A stretch of DNA of 17,230 bases from Campylobacterota bacterium. Lineage in GTDB: Bacteria > Campylobacterota > Campylobacteria > Campylobacterales > Sulfurovaceae. Shown here in pieces: positions 7,819-14,660 of the stretch. The stretch spans positions 1-17,230 of the forward strand of contig DRQB01000143.1 of the NCBI GenBank assembly GCA_011330645.1. The letters are read 5' to 3'. The notes below the pieces were generated by a model that did not search any database, had not been told where the DNA came from, and saw only the letters and a list, made by a program, of their open reading frames with translations. Position numbers and translations under genes: made by a program. Each line of letters begins with the position of its first letter. Within the stretch, counting starts at the first letter, position 1.

Positions 7819-8822
7819 TGAAAGCAAGTAATATTACCAAAGTAGTAAATAAACTCATTGTACAGAAGCTCCCTGTGTTTATCTGGGGTGCACCCGGTAT
7901 TGGGAAGTCATCAATCGTGAAGGCTATCGCGAAAGAGCAGGAGTTAGAGTTCTTGGATTTGCGTTTGTCTCTACTTGACCCTACAGACTTAAAAGGTATC
8001 CCATTTTTTAATGCCCAGACCAATGAAGGTGTGTGGGCAAAACCTAGCTTTTTACCCTCAAACCCAGACTCTAAAGGTATCTTGTTTTTAGATGAGATAA
8101 ACACCGCACCTCCAGCCGTACAGGCTTCTGCGTATCAGCTCATCCTTGACCGTAGAGTAGGTGAGTATGAACTGCCTGAGGGGTGGAGCATTATCGCGGC
8201 AGGAAACCGTGAAAATGACAGAGGTGTGGTCTATAAAATGCCACCACCACTGGCAAACCGTTTTGTGCACTTCGAAATGGAAGTAGACTTTGACGACTGG
8301 AAAGCATGGGCGTACTCTGCCAAAATAGATGCCTCTATCATCGGGTATTTAGCCTATGATAAGTCAATGCTTTTTACTTTTGATGCTACATCTAACGAGA
8401 AATCTTTTGCCACACCAAGGTCATGGGAATATGTTGACAGTATAGTAAAATCAGGTATAGATAGTGATTTGATATTAGATAGTATTAGTGGGGCTGTAGG
8501 GCGTGAAGCAGCCATTGGGTACATCAGCTTTAAGAAGGTGATGAAAGAACTTCCTGACCTAAATAGAGTGCTTGACGGTACACTTACAGAATTGGAGGAA
8601 GAGGATGCCAAAGTGATGATGGCACTTGCCATCGGACTTGTGAATGCACTGTTAGAAAACCCAAGTAGCGAGGCGATAGACAATGTCTTAAAGTTCTCGC
8701 TCAAACTTCCTGGAGAGTTTTCTATTATGCTTGTCAAAGATATGCAGCAAAATGGCATAGATGTAGAAGGTTCCAGTGAATGGGGCGAATGGGTGAGAGA
8801 GTTTGCATATTTGTTGGCATAA
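7818..8822 (+). CDS. MoxR-type AAA+ ATPase
   Basis: This 334-residue AAA+ ATPase of the MoxR/AAA_5 type has Walker A GAPGIGKSS (24-32), Walker B GILFLDEI (87-94), a sensor-1 asparagine in AAGN (N130) and an arginine-finger-like LANRF (R148), followed by a helical lid rich in charged residues. MoxR ATPases act as chaperone-like machines, normally with a von Willebrand factor A (VWA) protein, to insert cofactors or mature protein complexes. The start codon overlaps the stop of the LRV gene, so translation is coupled. No VWA gene lies in the window; the next gene is an unrelated HicB-like antitoxin. The family call is sure; the client is unknown. Confidence 0.88.
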   Translation: MKASNITKVVNKLIVQKLPVFIWGAPGIGKSSIVKAIAKEQELEFLDLRLSLLDPTDLKGIPFFNAQTNEGVWAKPSFLPSNPDSKGILFLDEINTAPPAVQASAYQLILDRRVGEYELPEGWSIIAAGNRENDRGVVYKMPPPLANRFVHFEMEVDFDDWKAWAYSAKIDASIIGYLAYDKSMLFTFDATSNEKSFATPRSWEYVDSIVKSGIDSDLILDSISGAVGREAAIGYISFKKVMKELPDLNRVLDGTLTELEEEDAKVMMALAIGLVNALLENPSSEAIDNVLKFSLKLPGEFSIMLVKDMQQNGIDVEGSSEWGEWVREFAYLLA

Positions 8823-8876
8823 TTACACATAGTGTGTAATATTGTTTTAAGTTTTGATGTGTATAGTGTGTAATAT
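8822..8876 (+). promoter_or_regulatory. Palindrome and direct repeat, possible HicB operator
   Basis: ATTACACA-TAG-TGTGTAAT (8822-8840) is a perfect 8-bp inverted repeat that begins in the moxR stop codon. The 13-mer TAGTGTGTAATAT occurs at 8830-8842 and again at 8864-8876, 34 bp apart, about three helical turns. Both copies lie just upstream of the HicB-like gene, whose ribbon-helix-helix domain would be expected to bind such sites and repress its own promoter. Confidence 0.5.
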
Positions 8877-8894
8877 ACATATAAAGGATTTAGA

Positions 8895-9269
8895 ATGACA
8901 TATATAGCATTTGTACATAAAGAAGATGATATCTATATTGCGACTGTCCCTGATTTGGACTATTTGAGTGCCAAAGGATATAGATTTGAAGATGCGGTAG
9001 CACATGTCAAAGAGAAAGCAGAGCTTCATTGTGAGGCACTGGATAAACTTCCTCTGGCTACAGAATACGAAGAACTACTCAAAACTGCCAAGGTACATAA
9101 AGATGATATTCCTCAGATATTGGGGCTTAAAGTTGAAAAGAATGTACGTATCAATATGATGCTTCCTAAAGAGGTGCTAGAACTTGCCGATGCAAGAGCC
9201 AAAGAAGATTTTTCTGGTAATAGAAGTGCGTATATACAGGCACTGATAAGAGAAGATACTAACGGTTAA
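8895..9269 (+). CDS. hicB: HicB-like antitoxin / DNA-binding protein without a HicA partner
   Basis: This 124-residue protein has the two parts of HicB. Residues 1-50 give the partial RNase-H-like fold (YIAFVHKEDDIYIATVPDL, then a helix with FEDAVAHVKEKAEL), and residues 82-120 give a ribbon-helix-helix DNA-binding domain (VRINMMLPKEVLELADARA, then NRSAYIQALI). HicB normally neutralises the small RNA-cleaving toxin HicA and represses the operon. No hicA-like frame is found in the 72 bp upstream, and downstream the gene converges with a minus-strand membrane-protein gene, overlapping by 11 bp. It is therefore an orphan HicB, perhaps kept as a transcription regulator. The AAGGA site 6 bases before the ATG supports the start. 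Confidence 0.75.
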   Translation: MTYIAFVHKEDDIYIATVPDLDYLSAKGYRFEDAVAHVKEKAELHCEALDKLPLATEYEELLKTAKVHKDDIPQILGLKVEKNVRINMMLPKEVLELADARAKEDFSGNRSAYIQALIREDTNG

Positions 9270-9462
9270 ATTTATACGCTATTCCAACTACTAGTATAAG
9301 CGTTAAAAGATAGACATAGACATTGCTAGTAAAATAGGGCACTAGAAGTAGTGCGATACCTCCTACCATGGGCACTACTTTCTTTTGTGCCTTGGCATAG
9401 CTGAGATAGGCTATGCCTAAGGCGCCTAAAAAAATGTTCCACAGTATGAATGAAGTAGTCAC
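9259..9462 (-). CDS. Small two-helix membrane protein
   Basis: This 67-residue, very hydrophobic protein has two probable membrane helices (about 5-22 and 32-62) separated by a short KAQKK loop. It starts with GTG, which overlaps the arsB stop by one base (TAGTG), so it is translationally coupled to arsB and belongs to the end of the ars transcript. Its 3' end overlaps the convergent HicB-like gene by 11 bp. The function is not recognised; similar tiny membrane proteins are common as uncharacterised genes. A role beside ArsB is possible but unproven. Confidence 0.6.
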   Translation of the reverse strand: MTTSFILWNIFLGALGIAYLSYAKAQKKVVPMVGGIALLLVPYFTSNVYVYLLTLILVVGIAYKFNR

Positions 9463-10724
9463 TAGAGTAGCCCTAAAAGGGCTATGAAAAGTACAGGTGG
9501 GGTAATGACAAGTCCAACTTTCATGTACTCACCCCAGCCAATTTTCACACCTTTTTGTGCAAGTACATGTAACCATAGTAGCGTAGCAAGTGAACCGATT
9601 GGGGTCATTTTCGGTCCTAAGTTTGAGCCAAGTATGTTTGCGTAAACCAAAGCCTCATTTCCTGCATATCCAACTTTGTCGATGGCGATGTCCATTATCA
9701 TAATGGTAGGCATATTGTTCATGATAGAAGAGATGAAGCCAGAGAGAAAACCAGTACCTATGACAGCGACTGCATGACTTTGTGTTTGCAGTGCTGCTAT
9801 CCATGAAGCTATAACATCAGTGAGTCCTGCATTTTTAAGTCCGTAGACAACGACATACAGCCCTATAGAAAACCAAACTACCTGCCAAGGTGCAGCTTTG
9901 ATGGTCATGAGAGGTTTGGTAGCTTTAAAATGGTTTGCTATGGCTAGAAAAAGCAGTGCCCCGCCCAATGCAAATACAGAGATAGGCAGATGATAGTGGT
10001 CACCTACAAAGTATCCGATCATCAAAAAGCCCAAGAACCACCATGAGAGCTTGAACATAGTTTGGTTTTTGATGACCGATGAAGCTTCTGGAAGTTGGGT
10101 GACATCAACAGTAAGTGGGATGTCTTTTCTAAAGTATATCCACAAGATGGCGATGGAAGCGATGATACTTAGCAGGTTTGGTACAAACATATGTTTCATG
10201 TACTCTACAAATCCGATGTCAAAGTAACCTGCGGTGACGATGTTGGTAAGGTTTGAAATCACCAATGGGTTTGATGCTGCGTCACCTATGAATCCTCCTG
10301 CCATAAGAAAAGCAAAGATAGCCAGTGGCTTCATCTTGAGGTATTTCATTTTGGCTAGCAGAATAGGGGTAAGGATAAGTGCTGCACCATCGTTGGCAAA
10401 GAAAGCAGCTACGAGAGCACCCAGCAGTAATATGTAGACAAACATTTTATTACCAGAACCACCAGAGAGTTTTGCCATCTTGATGGCTGCCCATTCAAAA
10501 AAGCCTATCTCATCCAAGACCATGGAGAGGATGATAATCCCGATAAACGCCAGTGTTGCATCCCAGACAATGTCTATAACAGTAAGGACATCTTGGAAGC
10601 TAACGACACCGATGATGAGTGCAACAACAGCACCTATGACAGCCGTCGTTCCTATCTGTAGTCCTTTAGGTTGCCAGATGACAAAGAGGAGGGTAATGAG
10701 GAATAGTGTTGAGGCTAAAAACAT
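9462..10724 (-). CDS. arsB: ArsB arsenite efflux permease
   Basis: This 420-residue polytopic inner-membrane protein of the ArsB/ion-transporter superfamily has many hydrophobic helices. Characteristic segments are FFANDGAALILTPI (108-121), DAASNPLVISNLTNIVTAG and, in the second half, SSIMNNMPTIMIM, the repeated asparagine-rich hairpins of this superfamily. ArsB expels arsenite, alone using proton motive force or together with the ArsA ATPase; no arsA is seen here. The start codon is one base after the arsC stop, so the reductase and the pump are made together: arsenate is reduced by ArsC and arsenite leaves through ArsB. There is no strong ribosome site of its own, which fits translational coupling. 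Length is normal for the family. Confidence 0.92.
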   Translation of the reverse strand: MFLASTLFLITLLFVIWQPKGLQIGTTAVIGAVVALIIGVVSFQDVLTVIDIVWDATLAFIGIIILSMVLDEIGFFEWAAIKMAKLSGGSGNKMFVYILLLGALVAAFFANDGAALILTPILLAKMKYLKMKPLAIFAFLMAGGFIGDAASNPLVISNLTNIVTAGYFDIGFVEYMKHMFVPNLLSIIASIAILWIYFRKDIPLTVDVTQLPEASSVIKNQTMFKLSWWFLGFLMIGYFVGDHYHLPISVFALGGALLFLAIANHFKATKPLMTIKAAPWQVVWFSIGLYVVVYGLKNAGLTDVIASWIAALQTQSHAVAVIGTGFLSGFISSIMNNMPTIMIMDIAIDKVGYAGNEALVYANILGSNLGPKMTPIGSLATLLWLHVLAQKGVKIGWGEYMKVGLVITPPVLFIALLGLL

Positions 10725-10725
10725 A

Positions 10726-10983
10726 CTATTTGTTGATTACTTTTGATTTAGCGAGTGCTGCTTCTATCTCTTCTTTACTTACATCACCCGAGAGGTCAAG
10801 GTGAACTTCGCCGTCCTTGCCACTTACTTCCATGTTGGTTATTTTCTTTTTTGTTTCATCTGACATACATTCGCATTGTCCCGTGGCACAGTTTTCTACC
10901 ATTTTAACGATGTTTTGTTTCTCGACTGATCCGGTAAAAGCTATCTTGACGCCTTCACCTGTTTTAAATACATTTTTGTTCAT
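10726..10983 (-). other. ArsC C-terminal Cys-rich domain with its own ribosome site and start
   Basis: Within the arsC frame an AAGGA site lies 6 bases before an ATG at 10983-10981, which would give an 85-residue protein, almost the same length as its 86-residue paralogue. Shared features are EGV near the N-terminus, C-x4-C-E-C, K-I, E-V-(S/T)-G and GDV-x2-EEI. The fold looks like a small alpha/beta domain. The cysteines suggest metalloid or metal binding, or thiol exchange; this is inference. It may exist fused, free, or both. Confidence 0.55.
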
Positions 10984-11394
10984 AGGATTTCCTTTTTTTT
11001 GTAATGTTTGGATAATTTTGGGTAAAAGTACCTCTTCTATTTCTTTATATGTCTCTTCAAATGCTTCATACCCCTTACCATCTGGGTCTTCAAAGCCTAC
11101 GTGTATCTTGGGTGCAGGTTTGGGGAATAGTGGGCAAGTTTCGTTGGCATGGTCGCAGACTGTGACTATGAGATCATAGTTGTTGTCTATCACTTCATCT
11201 AAGACTTTAGAGTGGTACTCGTCTTTCCAAATACCTTTTTCTTTTAAGAGCTTCTTGGCATTGGGGTTGACTCTTCCTGATGCCTTGACCCCAGAACTGT
11301 CAGCATCTATGCCATCAAGTTTGGCGTTGATGAGTGCTTCTGCGATAATACTTCTGCAGCTGTTTCCTGTACAGAGAATGAGAACTTTTTTCAT
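10726..11394 (-). CDS. arsC: Thioredoxin-coupled arsenate reductase ArsC fused to a Cys-rich C-terminal domain
   Basis: Residues 1-135 are an ArsC of the low-molecular-weight phosphatase type, with the CX5R loop CTGNSCRS (C8, C13, R14) and the redox pair C80 and C87 (VCDHANETCP), the spacing of thioredoxin-linked enzymes such as S. aureus ArsC. It reduces arsenate to arsenite. Such enzymes normally end near residue 135; here the frame continues with an 85-residue domain (M138 to the end) carrying CATGQCEC (C169, C174, C176). That domain is paralogous to the separate 86-residue protein at 14898-15158. The join lies at an A8 run followed by AAGGA and an in-frame ATG, so the second domain may also be made on its own. 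The gene has an ArsR-type operator-promoter upstream and is followed by arsB. Confidence 0.9.
   Translation of the reverse strand: MKKVLILCTGNSCRSIIAEALINAKLDGIDADSSGVKASGRVNPNAKKLLKEKGIWKDEYHSKVLDEVIDNNYDLIVTVCDHANETCPLFPKPAPKIHVGFEDPDGKGYEAFEETYKEIEEVLLPKIIQTLQKKGNPMNKNVFKTGEGVKIAFTGSVEKQNIVKMVENCATGQCECMSDETKKKITNMEVSGKDGEVHLDLSGDVSKEEIEAALAKSKVINK
10993..11000 (-). repeat. A8 homopolymer at the ArsC domain junction
   Basis: Eight A residues in coding sense (T8 on the plus strand) sit at codons 132-134 of arsC. One A fewer would end ArsC at a TGA that overlaps the downstream ATG as ATGA; one A more would end it at a TAA about a dozen codons later. Only the A8 phase keeps the fusion open, so slippage in replication, transcription, translation or sequencing would separate the two domains. 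Confidence 0.7.
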
Positions 11395-11418
11395 AGCTTT
11401 CCTTTATTTTATTAAGGA

Positions 11419-11447
11419 AGTATAGCAGAATAATTTAGATATATCAA
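11419..11447 (-). promoter_or_regulatory. arsC promoter
   Basis: On the minus strand TTGATA (11447-11442), a 17-bp spacer and TATACT (11424-11419) form a near-consensus promoter, giving a leader of about 18 bases with AAGGA before the arsC ATG. The -35 lies inside the ArsR-type palindrome, so a bound repressor would block RNA polymerase. The same -35/spacer plan occurs at the two other ars promoters in the window. Confidence 0.75.
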
Positions 11448-11465
11448 GATATATTGATATATCTA
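11436..11465. promoter_or_regulatory. ArsR-type operator upstream of arsC
   Basis: TAGATATATCAA (11436-11447), a 6-bp centre, then TTGATATATCTA (11454-11465) make a perfect 12-bp inverted repeat. The core ATCAA-N6-TTGAT is shared with sites at 15198-15225 and 15562-15577. Its outer end contains the stop codon of the upstream gene. It is the likely binding site of the ArsR encoded at 15223-15531. Confidence 0.75.
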
Positions 11466-12287
11466 TCGCATAACAAATAAATTCGTATCTATAGTATTCA
11501 ATAGATGACTTGAAAATGTTTGTTCATCAAAAAATGCATCATCTTGCAAATGGAGAACAACCATATCTGCATTTTTTTGATTGATGTAATCTGCGAGGTT
11601 TTCATCCATTTCTTCAATAAAATCACCATCGAGCCCAGTCTCTTTTTTCAGTGTACTAAAGGTCTCTTTTTGTTTATCTATGATTTCTTTGTTAATACTT
11701 ACATCCATACCAGGATCTATGGTCATTCCCATGAAATCTGTATTGAAAACATAATTTTCAACAAAATATGAATGTTCGAATAAAAGATGTATTTGTGATT
11801 GAGGGAAGAGGGTTTGTATATATTGGATTCGTTCTTTATTGTCATCATTTAAATCAACAATATAGAGTATCTTAGTATAGGTTGTACTATCTTTTTTAAG
11901 GATAAGTACAGGAAAAGGTACGGTATGAATCATTTTATGAGTGATAGAATCATAATAGGAAGAGAGCAGAAAAAGATCAGTATGATGTTCTGAAAGTACT
12001 TGCACACGATGCACAGTATCTTCTTCTTCTACAAAGAGAGCATAGTTCTGTGTATACTCAAGAGAACTCAAGGTATCAACTATTTCTTGTTTGATGATTT
12101 CTTTATTGATGCTGTCAGCATCATGCGAAAAATATTCTGGAAGAGCAAAGAGCGTATTTTCATGTACAAATAATATTTCTAAAAGTGCATTGTATGTTTG
12201 GGACATTTTGACAGCTTTTTGGAGTAAAAATGTAATCTTATCTACTTCATTGATGACAACCAAGATGTGTTTTGGAGTCGTTGACAT
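11463..12287 (-). CDS. Degenerate tandem universal-stress-protein-like protein
   Basis: From the ATG at 12287, preceded by AAAGGA, this is a 274-residue soluble protein. It appears to have two UspA-like halves: HILVVINEVDK opens the first, which ends with TDLFLLSS and FPVLILKK, and KILYIVDLNDD opens the second, which ends with ADMVVLHL and TNLFVMR. The G-x2-G-x9-G-(S/T) nucleotide motif of ATP-binding USPs is missing in both halves, so any role is probably not ATP-dependent. An upstream in-frame ATG at 12362 would add a Lys-rich leader but overlaps the neighbouring gene and lacks support. It lies 16 bp after a small membrane-protein gene, likely in one transcript. The USP family call is moderate, based on strand order and the PVLIL-type ends. 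Confidence 0.6.
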   Translation of the reverse strand: MSTTPKHILVVINEVDKITFLLQKAVKMSQTYNALLEILFVHENTLFALPEYFSHDADSINKEIIKQEIVDTLSSLEYTQNYALFVEEEDTVHRVQVLSEHHTDLFLLSSYYDSITHKMIHTVPFPVLILKKDSTTYTKILYIVDLNDDNKERIQYIQTLFPQSQIHLLFEHSYFVENYVFNTDFMGMTIDPGMDVSINKEIIDKQKETFSTLKKETGLDGDFIEEMDENLADYINQKNADMVVLHLQDDAFFDEQTFSSHLLNTIDTNLFVMR

Positions 12288-12303
12288 GATGTATCCTTTC
12301 TCT

Positions 12304-12591
12304 TTATTTATGTAGTTTTTCTGAAATTTCTTCAACCTCTTCTTTAATCTCTTCTTCCACATGCGCTATATCAGCATCCACTGCGGCATCTACCTCTGAT
12401 TGTTTTTTATATTTTCCATGATATACCCCTAAAACAAGTGCTGCAATAGCAGAAGCCACAAATAAGAAATTGTATTCAAGCATCGTTGGGTCGGCAAGAT
12501 AAAACATACCAATGAGGGCTGAGAATATAATGAGATATCCTATAAAAGATGTAATAAATCGTTTGATTGAAAAAGATGTTGTGTGATTCAT
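12304..12591 (-). CDS. Small membrane protein with acidic C-terminal coiled coil
   Basis: This 95-residue protein has two predicted membrane helices (about 11-32 and 39-58), a basic KYKK turn and a cytoplasmic tail of Glu-rich heptads (VEEEIKEEVEEISEKL) likely to form a helix or coiled coil. AAGGA lies before the ATG and a perfect -10 lies further upstream. It is followed after 16 bp by the USP-like gene. No family is recognised; it might anchor or sense for the stress-type protein, which is only a guess from position. Confidence 0.6.
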   Translation of the reverse strand: MNHTTSFSIKRFITSFIGYLIIFSALIGMFYLADPTMLEYNFLFVASAIAALVLGVYHGKYKKQSEVDAAVDADIAHVEEEIKEEVEEISEKLHK

Positions 12592-12620
12592 GCTATGTCC
12601 TTTAGATGATTTCTAAATAC

Positions 12621-12626
12621 ATTATA
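12621..12626 (-). promoter_or_regulatory. -10 box for the small membrane protein / USP-like pair
   Basis: GTTATAATG on the minus strand gives a perfect TATAAT at 12626-12621, about 30 bases before the ATG at 12591. No convincing -35 box is present, as is usual in this group. It lies in the 80-bp gap after mntP and suggests these two genes form a separate transcription unit without the ArsR-type operator. Confidence 0.5.
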
Positions 12627-12671
12627 ACACGTTTAAGAGACACTTTTTGTTTACTGGCTAACATATGTCAC

Positions 12672-13205
12672 TTAATGAATCTGAGAGATAAGTGCCTCAA
12701 TACCAAGTATGGTAAGAATCACTCCTCCCAGATATTCAGCCTTATTTTCAAAATGTGTACCTAGTTTTTTCCCTAAGTAGATGCCTAGTAATGAAAAAAG
12801 AAAAGTAAAACTTCCTATGATAAAAATGGAAAACCAGATGTGAATGTGTTCCAAGGAAAAAGTAAATCCTACAGCAAGTGCATCAATGCTTGTGGCAAGT
12901 GCGAGTAACAGGAGTGTACCAGTTTTCAGTGTCGTCTTTTTTGTATCATTCGCATGTTTTATCATGTCATACCCTAGTGAGACTAAGATGATAAAAACAA
13001 TGTAAGGTTCATACATCTGCACATAGACAGTGATGTAGCTGCCTGCAAAGTATCCGATGAGTGGCATAAGTATTTGAAACAGACCAAAAAATAGAGCTAT
13101 TTTCAGGGCATTATAGAGAGGCATATTTTTATATTGACTCCCATATACGATAGATATTGCTAAGGCATCCATCGCGAGTGCAAGGGCAATAAGTATAAGA
13201 GACAT
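12672..13205 (-). CDS. mntP: MntP-type manganese efflux pump
   Basis: This 177-residue protein with six probable membrane helices has the two-fold repeated MntP signature: LALAMDALAISI near the N-terminus and LALATSIDALAVGF in the second half, each with the conserved aspartate, plus the typical ending EYLGGVILTILGIEAL. MntP exports Mn(II) from the cytoplasm. The ATG follows the stop of the tandem thioredoxin gene by one base, so it is the last gene of the arsR-redox operon. No manganese-responsive riboswitch sits in front of it. That placement suggests induction together with the arsenic response; either Mn export is useful under arsenite stress or the substrate differs. The family call is strong. 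Confidence 0.88.
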   Translation of the reverse strand: MSLILIALALAMDALAISIVYGSQYKNMPLYNALKIALFFGLFQILMPLIGYFAGSYITVYVQMYEPYIVFIILVSLGYDMIKHANDTKKTTLKTGTLLLLALATSIDALAVGFTFSLEHIHIWFSIFIIGSFTFLFSLLGIYLGKKLGTHFENKAEYLGGVILTILGIEALISQIH

Positions 13206-13206
13206 C

Positions 13207-13950
13207 TTAGTGTTTTTCTATCACTTTTTGAAGCAAAGGCAAAAAGAATGGTGTCGTCTTTCCTCCGATGAGTGATTTTCTGAGTTTTGTGCCATTCTCA
13301 TCTAAAAAGTGAAAGACAGGTGTGACTTCTACTTGGAGTTCATCTGGTACCATCATATCGCTCATTTCCAGCATGACAGGTACAAAATGCACATTGATAT
13401 AGGCTATGAGTGCTGCATCGGTAAAGACCTCTTCTTTCATATATTTACATGAACCACAGTGCTCTTGCGACATAAAAAGAAGCAAAGGCTTATGTACTTT
13501 TTGTGCGTACTCCAGTGCATCATCATAATCATGCTGCCATACGATTGTAGATGCTTGAGGTTTCTTTTTTTCCAATATATTGTATTTGTGTAGTGTGGCA
13601 TTGAGCTCTTTTTCTTCAAGTCCTCCTACATGTCTAAAGACCTCATTGCCTTTGGCATCATAGATGATTTGTGTAGGTATCATCATGATTTTTAGTTTAC
13701 TTGCAACTACACGGTTTTTGTGTACGTCTATGAAATAAAGCGGTGCATTGGCAGAATGTTCTTTGATGAGATAGAGCATTTTTCCCATTTTTCTACAGCT
13801 TTTACAAGAGTCCGAACCTACTTCCACAAAAGTGGGTGTACCTGAGCCTATGTGACTTTTGACATCTTCATAGGGGGTAGCCAGAAGCAGGGGACGACCT
13901 GCTGCAAAAAGGTTAAGCGTGAGGATAAGTATCAAAGTAAAATATTTCAT
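13207..13950 (-). CDS. Exported tandem thioredoxin-fold protein
   Basis: This 247-residue protein begins with a hydrophobic signal peptide or anchor (YFTLILILTLNLFAAG, about 3-18). Two thioredoxin-like domains follow: the first has C49-K-S-C52 and a cis-proline in MIPTQ (P92), the second C165-G-S-C168 and a TPVF cis-proline (P211). It should therefore work outside the cytoplasmic membrane as a periplasmic disulfide reductase or carrier. The adjacent CcdA-like gene, 8 bases upstream, would be its electron donor through the membrane. AGGAG directly before the ATG supports the start. Two complete redox pairs in one chain suggest either internal electron passing or two targets. A DsbD-like or thioredoxin_7-like family assignment is possible. 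Confidence 0.82.
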   Translation of the reverse strand: MKYFTLILILTLNLFAAGRPLLLATPYEDVKSHIGSGTPTFVEVGSDSCKSCRKMGKMLYLIKEHSANAPLYFIDVHKNRVVASKLKIMMIPTQIIYDAKGNEVFRHVGGLEEKELNATLHKYNILEKKKPQASTIVWQHDYDDALEYAQKVHKPLLLFMSQEHCGSCKYMKEEVFTDAALIAYINVHFVPVMLEMSDMMVPDELQVEVTPVFHFLDENGTKLRKSLIGGKTTPFFLPLLQKVIEKH

Positions 13951-13958
13951 GGGTTCTC

Positions 13959-14660
13959 CTAAAGTTGTAGTGTAGCCTGATAGGCAAAATAAATCGCAAA
14001 GAGTATGAGCAATGTCGCAAAACCTTTGTTAATCAGTGTTGAGAGTTTTGTCAGAGTTGTACTGTTGCTGATGTTTTGTGCAAATCCTACAGAAATCCCT
14101 GCAGCTAAAAGCAGGAGCGAATGTCCCAGTGCAAAAGCTAAGATAAGTCCATAAGCATAGACATAACCTGAGTTAGCCGCTACAGAGATGATGGCAACAA
14201 GTGGTGCTGAGGCGCAAGGTGTACTCACCATTCCAAAAATGATACCTATAAGAAACCCACCAAAAAGACGGTAGGGTATGAGTGCTTGGATAATAGCAGA
14301 TTTATCTACCTCACCCAGTATACCCCAAGCATACAATCCTATAAGCAGACTTAGTACGGAAGCAGCCAAGTATGCCCAGAGTGGCGCGATGGAAAAGAAA
14401 GCACCAAATTTGGCTACCATGAACCCCAACACAGAAAAACTCAACATGACACCCAGTGCAAAAAGAAGTGTAAAGAGGTAGGTATAGGTACGTTTTTTAC
14501 TCCCCTCCAAGTCTTTGTTGAGTGCTACAGCACTCCCGACAAGCAGAGGTACAGCAATAAGAGAACAAGGTGCTACAGCAGTAATGCTTCCCGCAGCAAA
14601 AGCACCTAAAAATGCCAGTATGGAGTGTGAGTCAAGTAGGGCTAGAATACTCTCTTGCAT
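13959..14660 (-). CDS. ccdA: CcdA-family trans-membrane electron carrier
   Basis: This 233-residue membrane protein with about six helices has the two buried cysteines of the CcdA/DsbD-beta family: APCS (C32) in helix 1 and STPCASAP (C149) in helix 4, each beside prolines. These proteins take electrons from cytoplasmic thioredoxin and pass them to thioredoxin-like proteins outside. The ATG overlaps the stop of the small thioredoxin gene (TAATG) and the exported tandem thioredoxin follows after 8 bases. The order gives a complete relay: cytoplasmic thioredoxin, CcdA, periplasmic thioredoxin. Cytochrome c maturation is the better known job of CcdA, but no c-type cytochrome genes are seen here and the operon starts with arsR. 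Confidence 0.85.
   Translation of the reverse strand: MQESILALLDSHSILAFLGAFAAGSITAVAPCSLIAVPLLVGSAVALNKDLEGSKKRTYTYLFTLLFALGVMLSFSVLGFMVAKFGAFFSIAPLWAYLAASVLSLLIGLYAWGILGEVDKSAIIQALIPYRLFGGFLIGIIFGMVSTPCASAPLVAIISVAANSGYVYAYGLILAFALGHSLLLLAAGISVGFAQNISNSTTLTKLSTLINKGFATLLILFAIYFAYQATLQL

Noticed and set aside
8354..8830. Open frame of 158 codons on the minus strand
   Set aside because: It lies fully opposite the MoxR ATPase and has Ser-rich composition typical of the reverse strand of a real gene.
8822..8842. Palindrome after moxR read as a terminator
   Set aside because: The stem is AT-rich and lacks a T-run; its half is repeated 34 bp later before the HicB-like gene, which fits an operator better.
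8823..8894. Possible hicA toxin gene before hicB
   Set aside because: Only 72 bp are available, with no frame of about 60 codons or the HicA histidine motif.
11180..11425. Open frame on the plus strand opposite arsC
   Set aside because: It is covered by the ArsC catalytic domain with intact motifs; no independent support.
11436..11465. Palindrome read as a terminator of the USP-like gene
   Set aside because: It is AT-only in the stem, overlaps the stop codon and the arsC -35 box, and matches two other ars operators, so an operator is the better call.
12288..12362. Longer N-terminus of the USP-like protein starting at 12362
   Set aside because: It overlaps the upstream membrane-protein gene, encodes a Lys-rich leader without family resemblance, and the ATG at 12287 has a good AAAGGA site.
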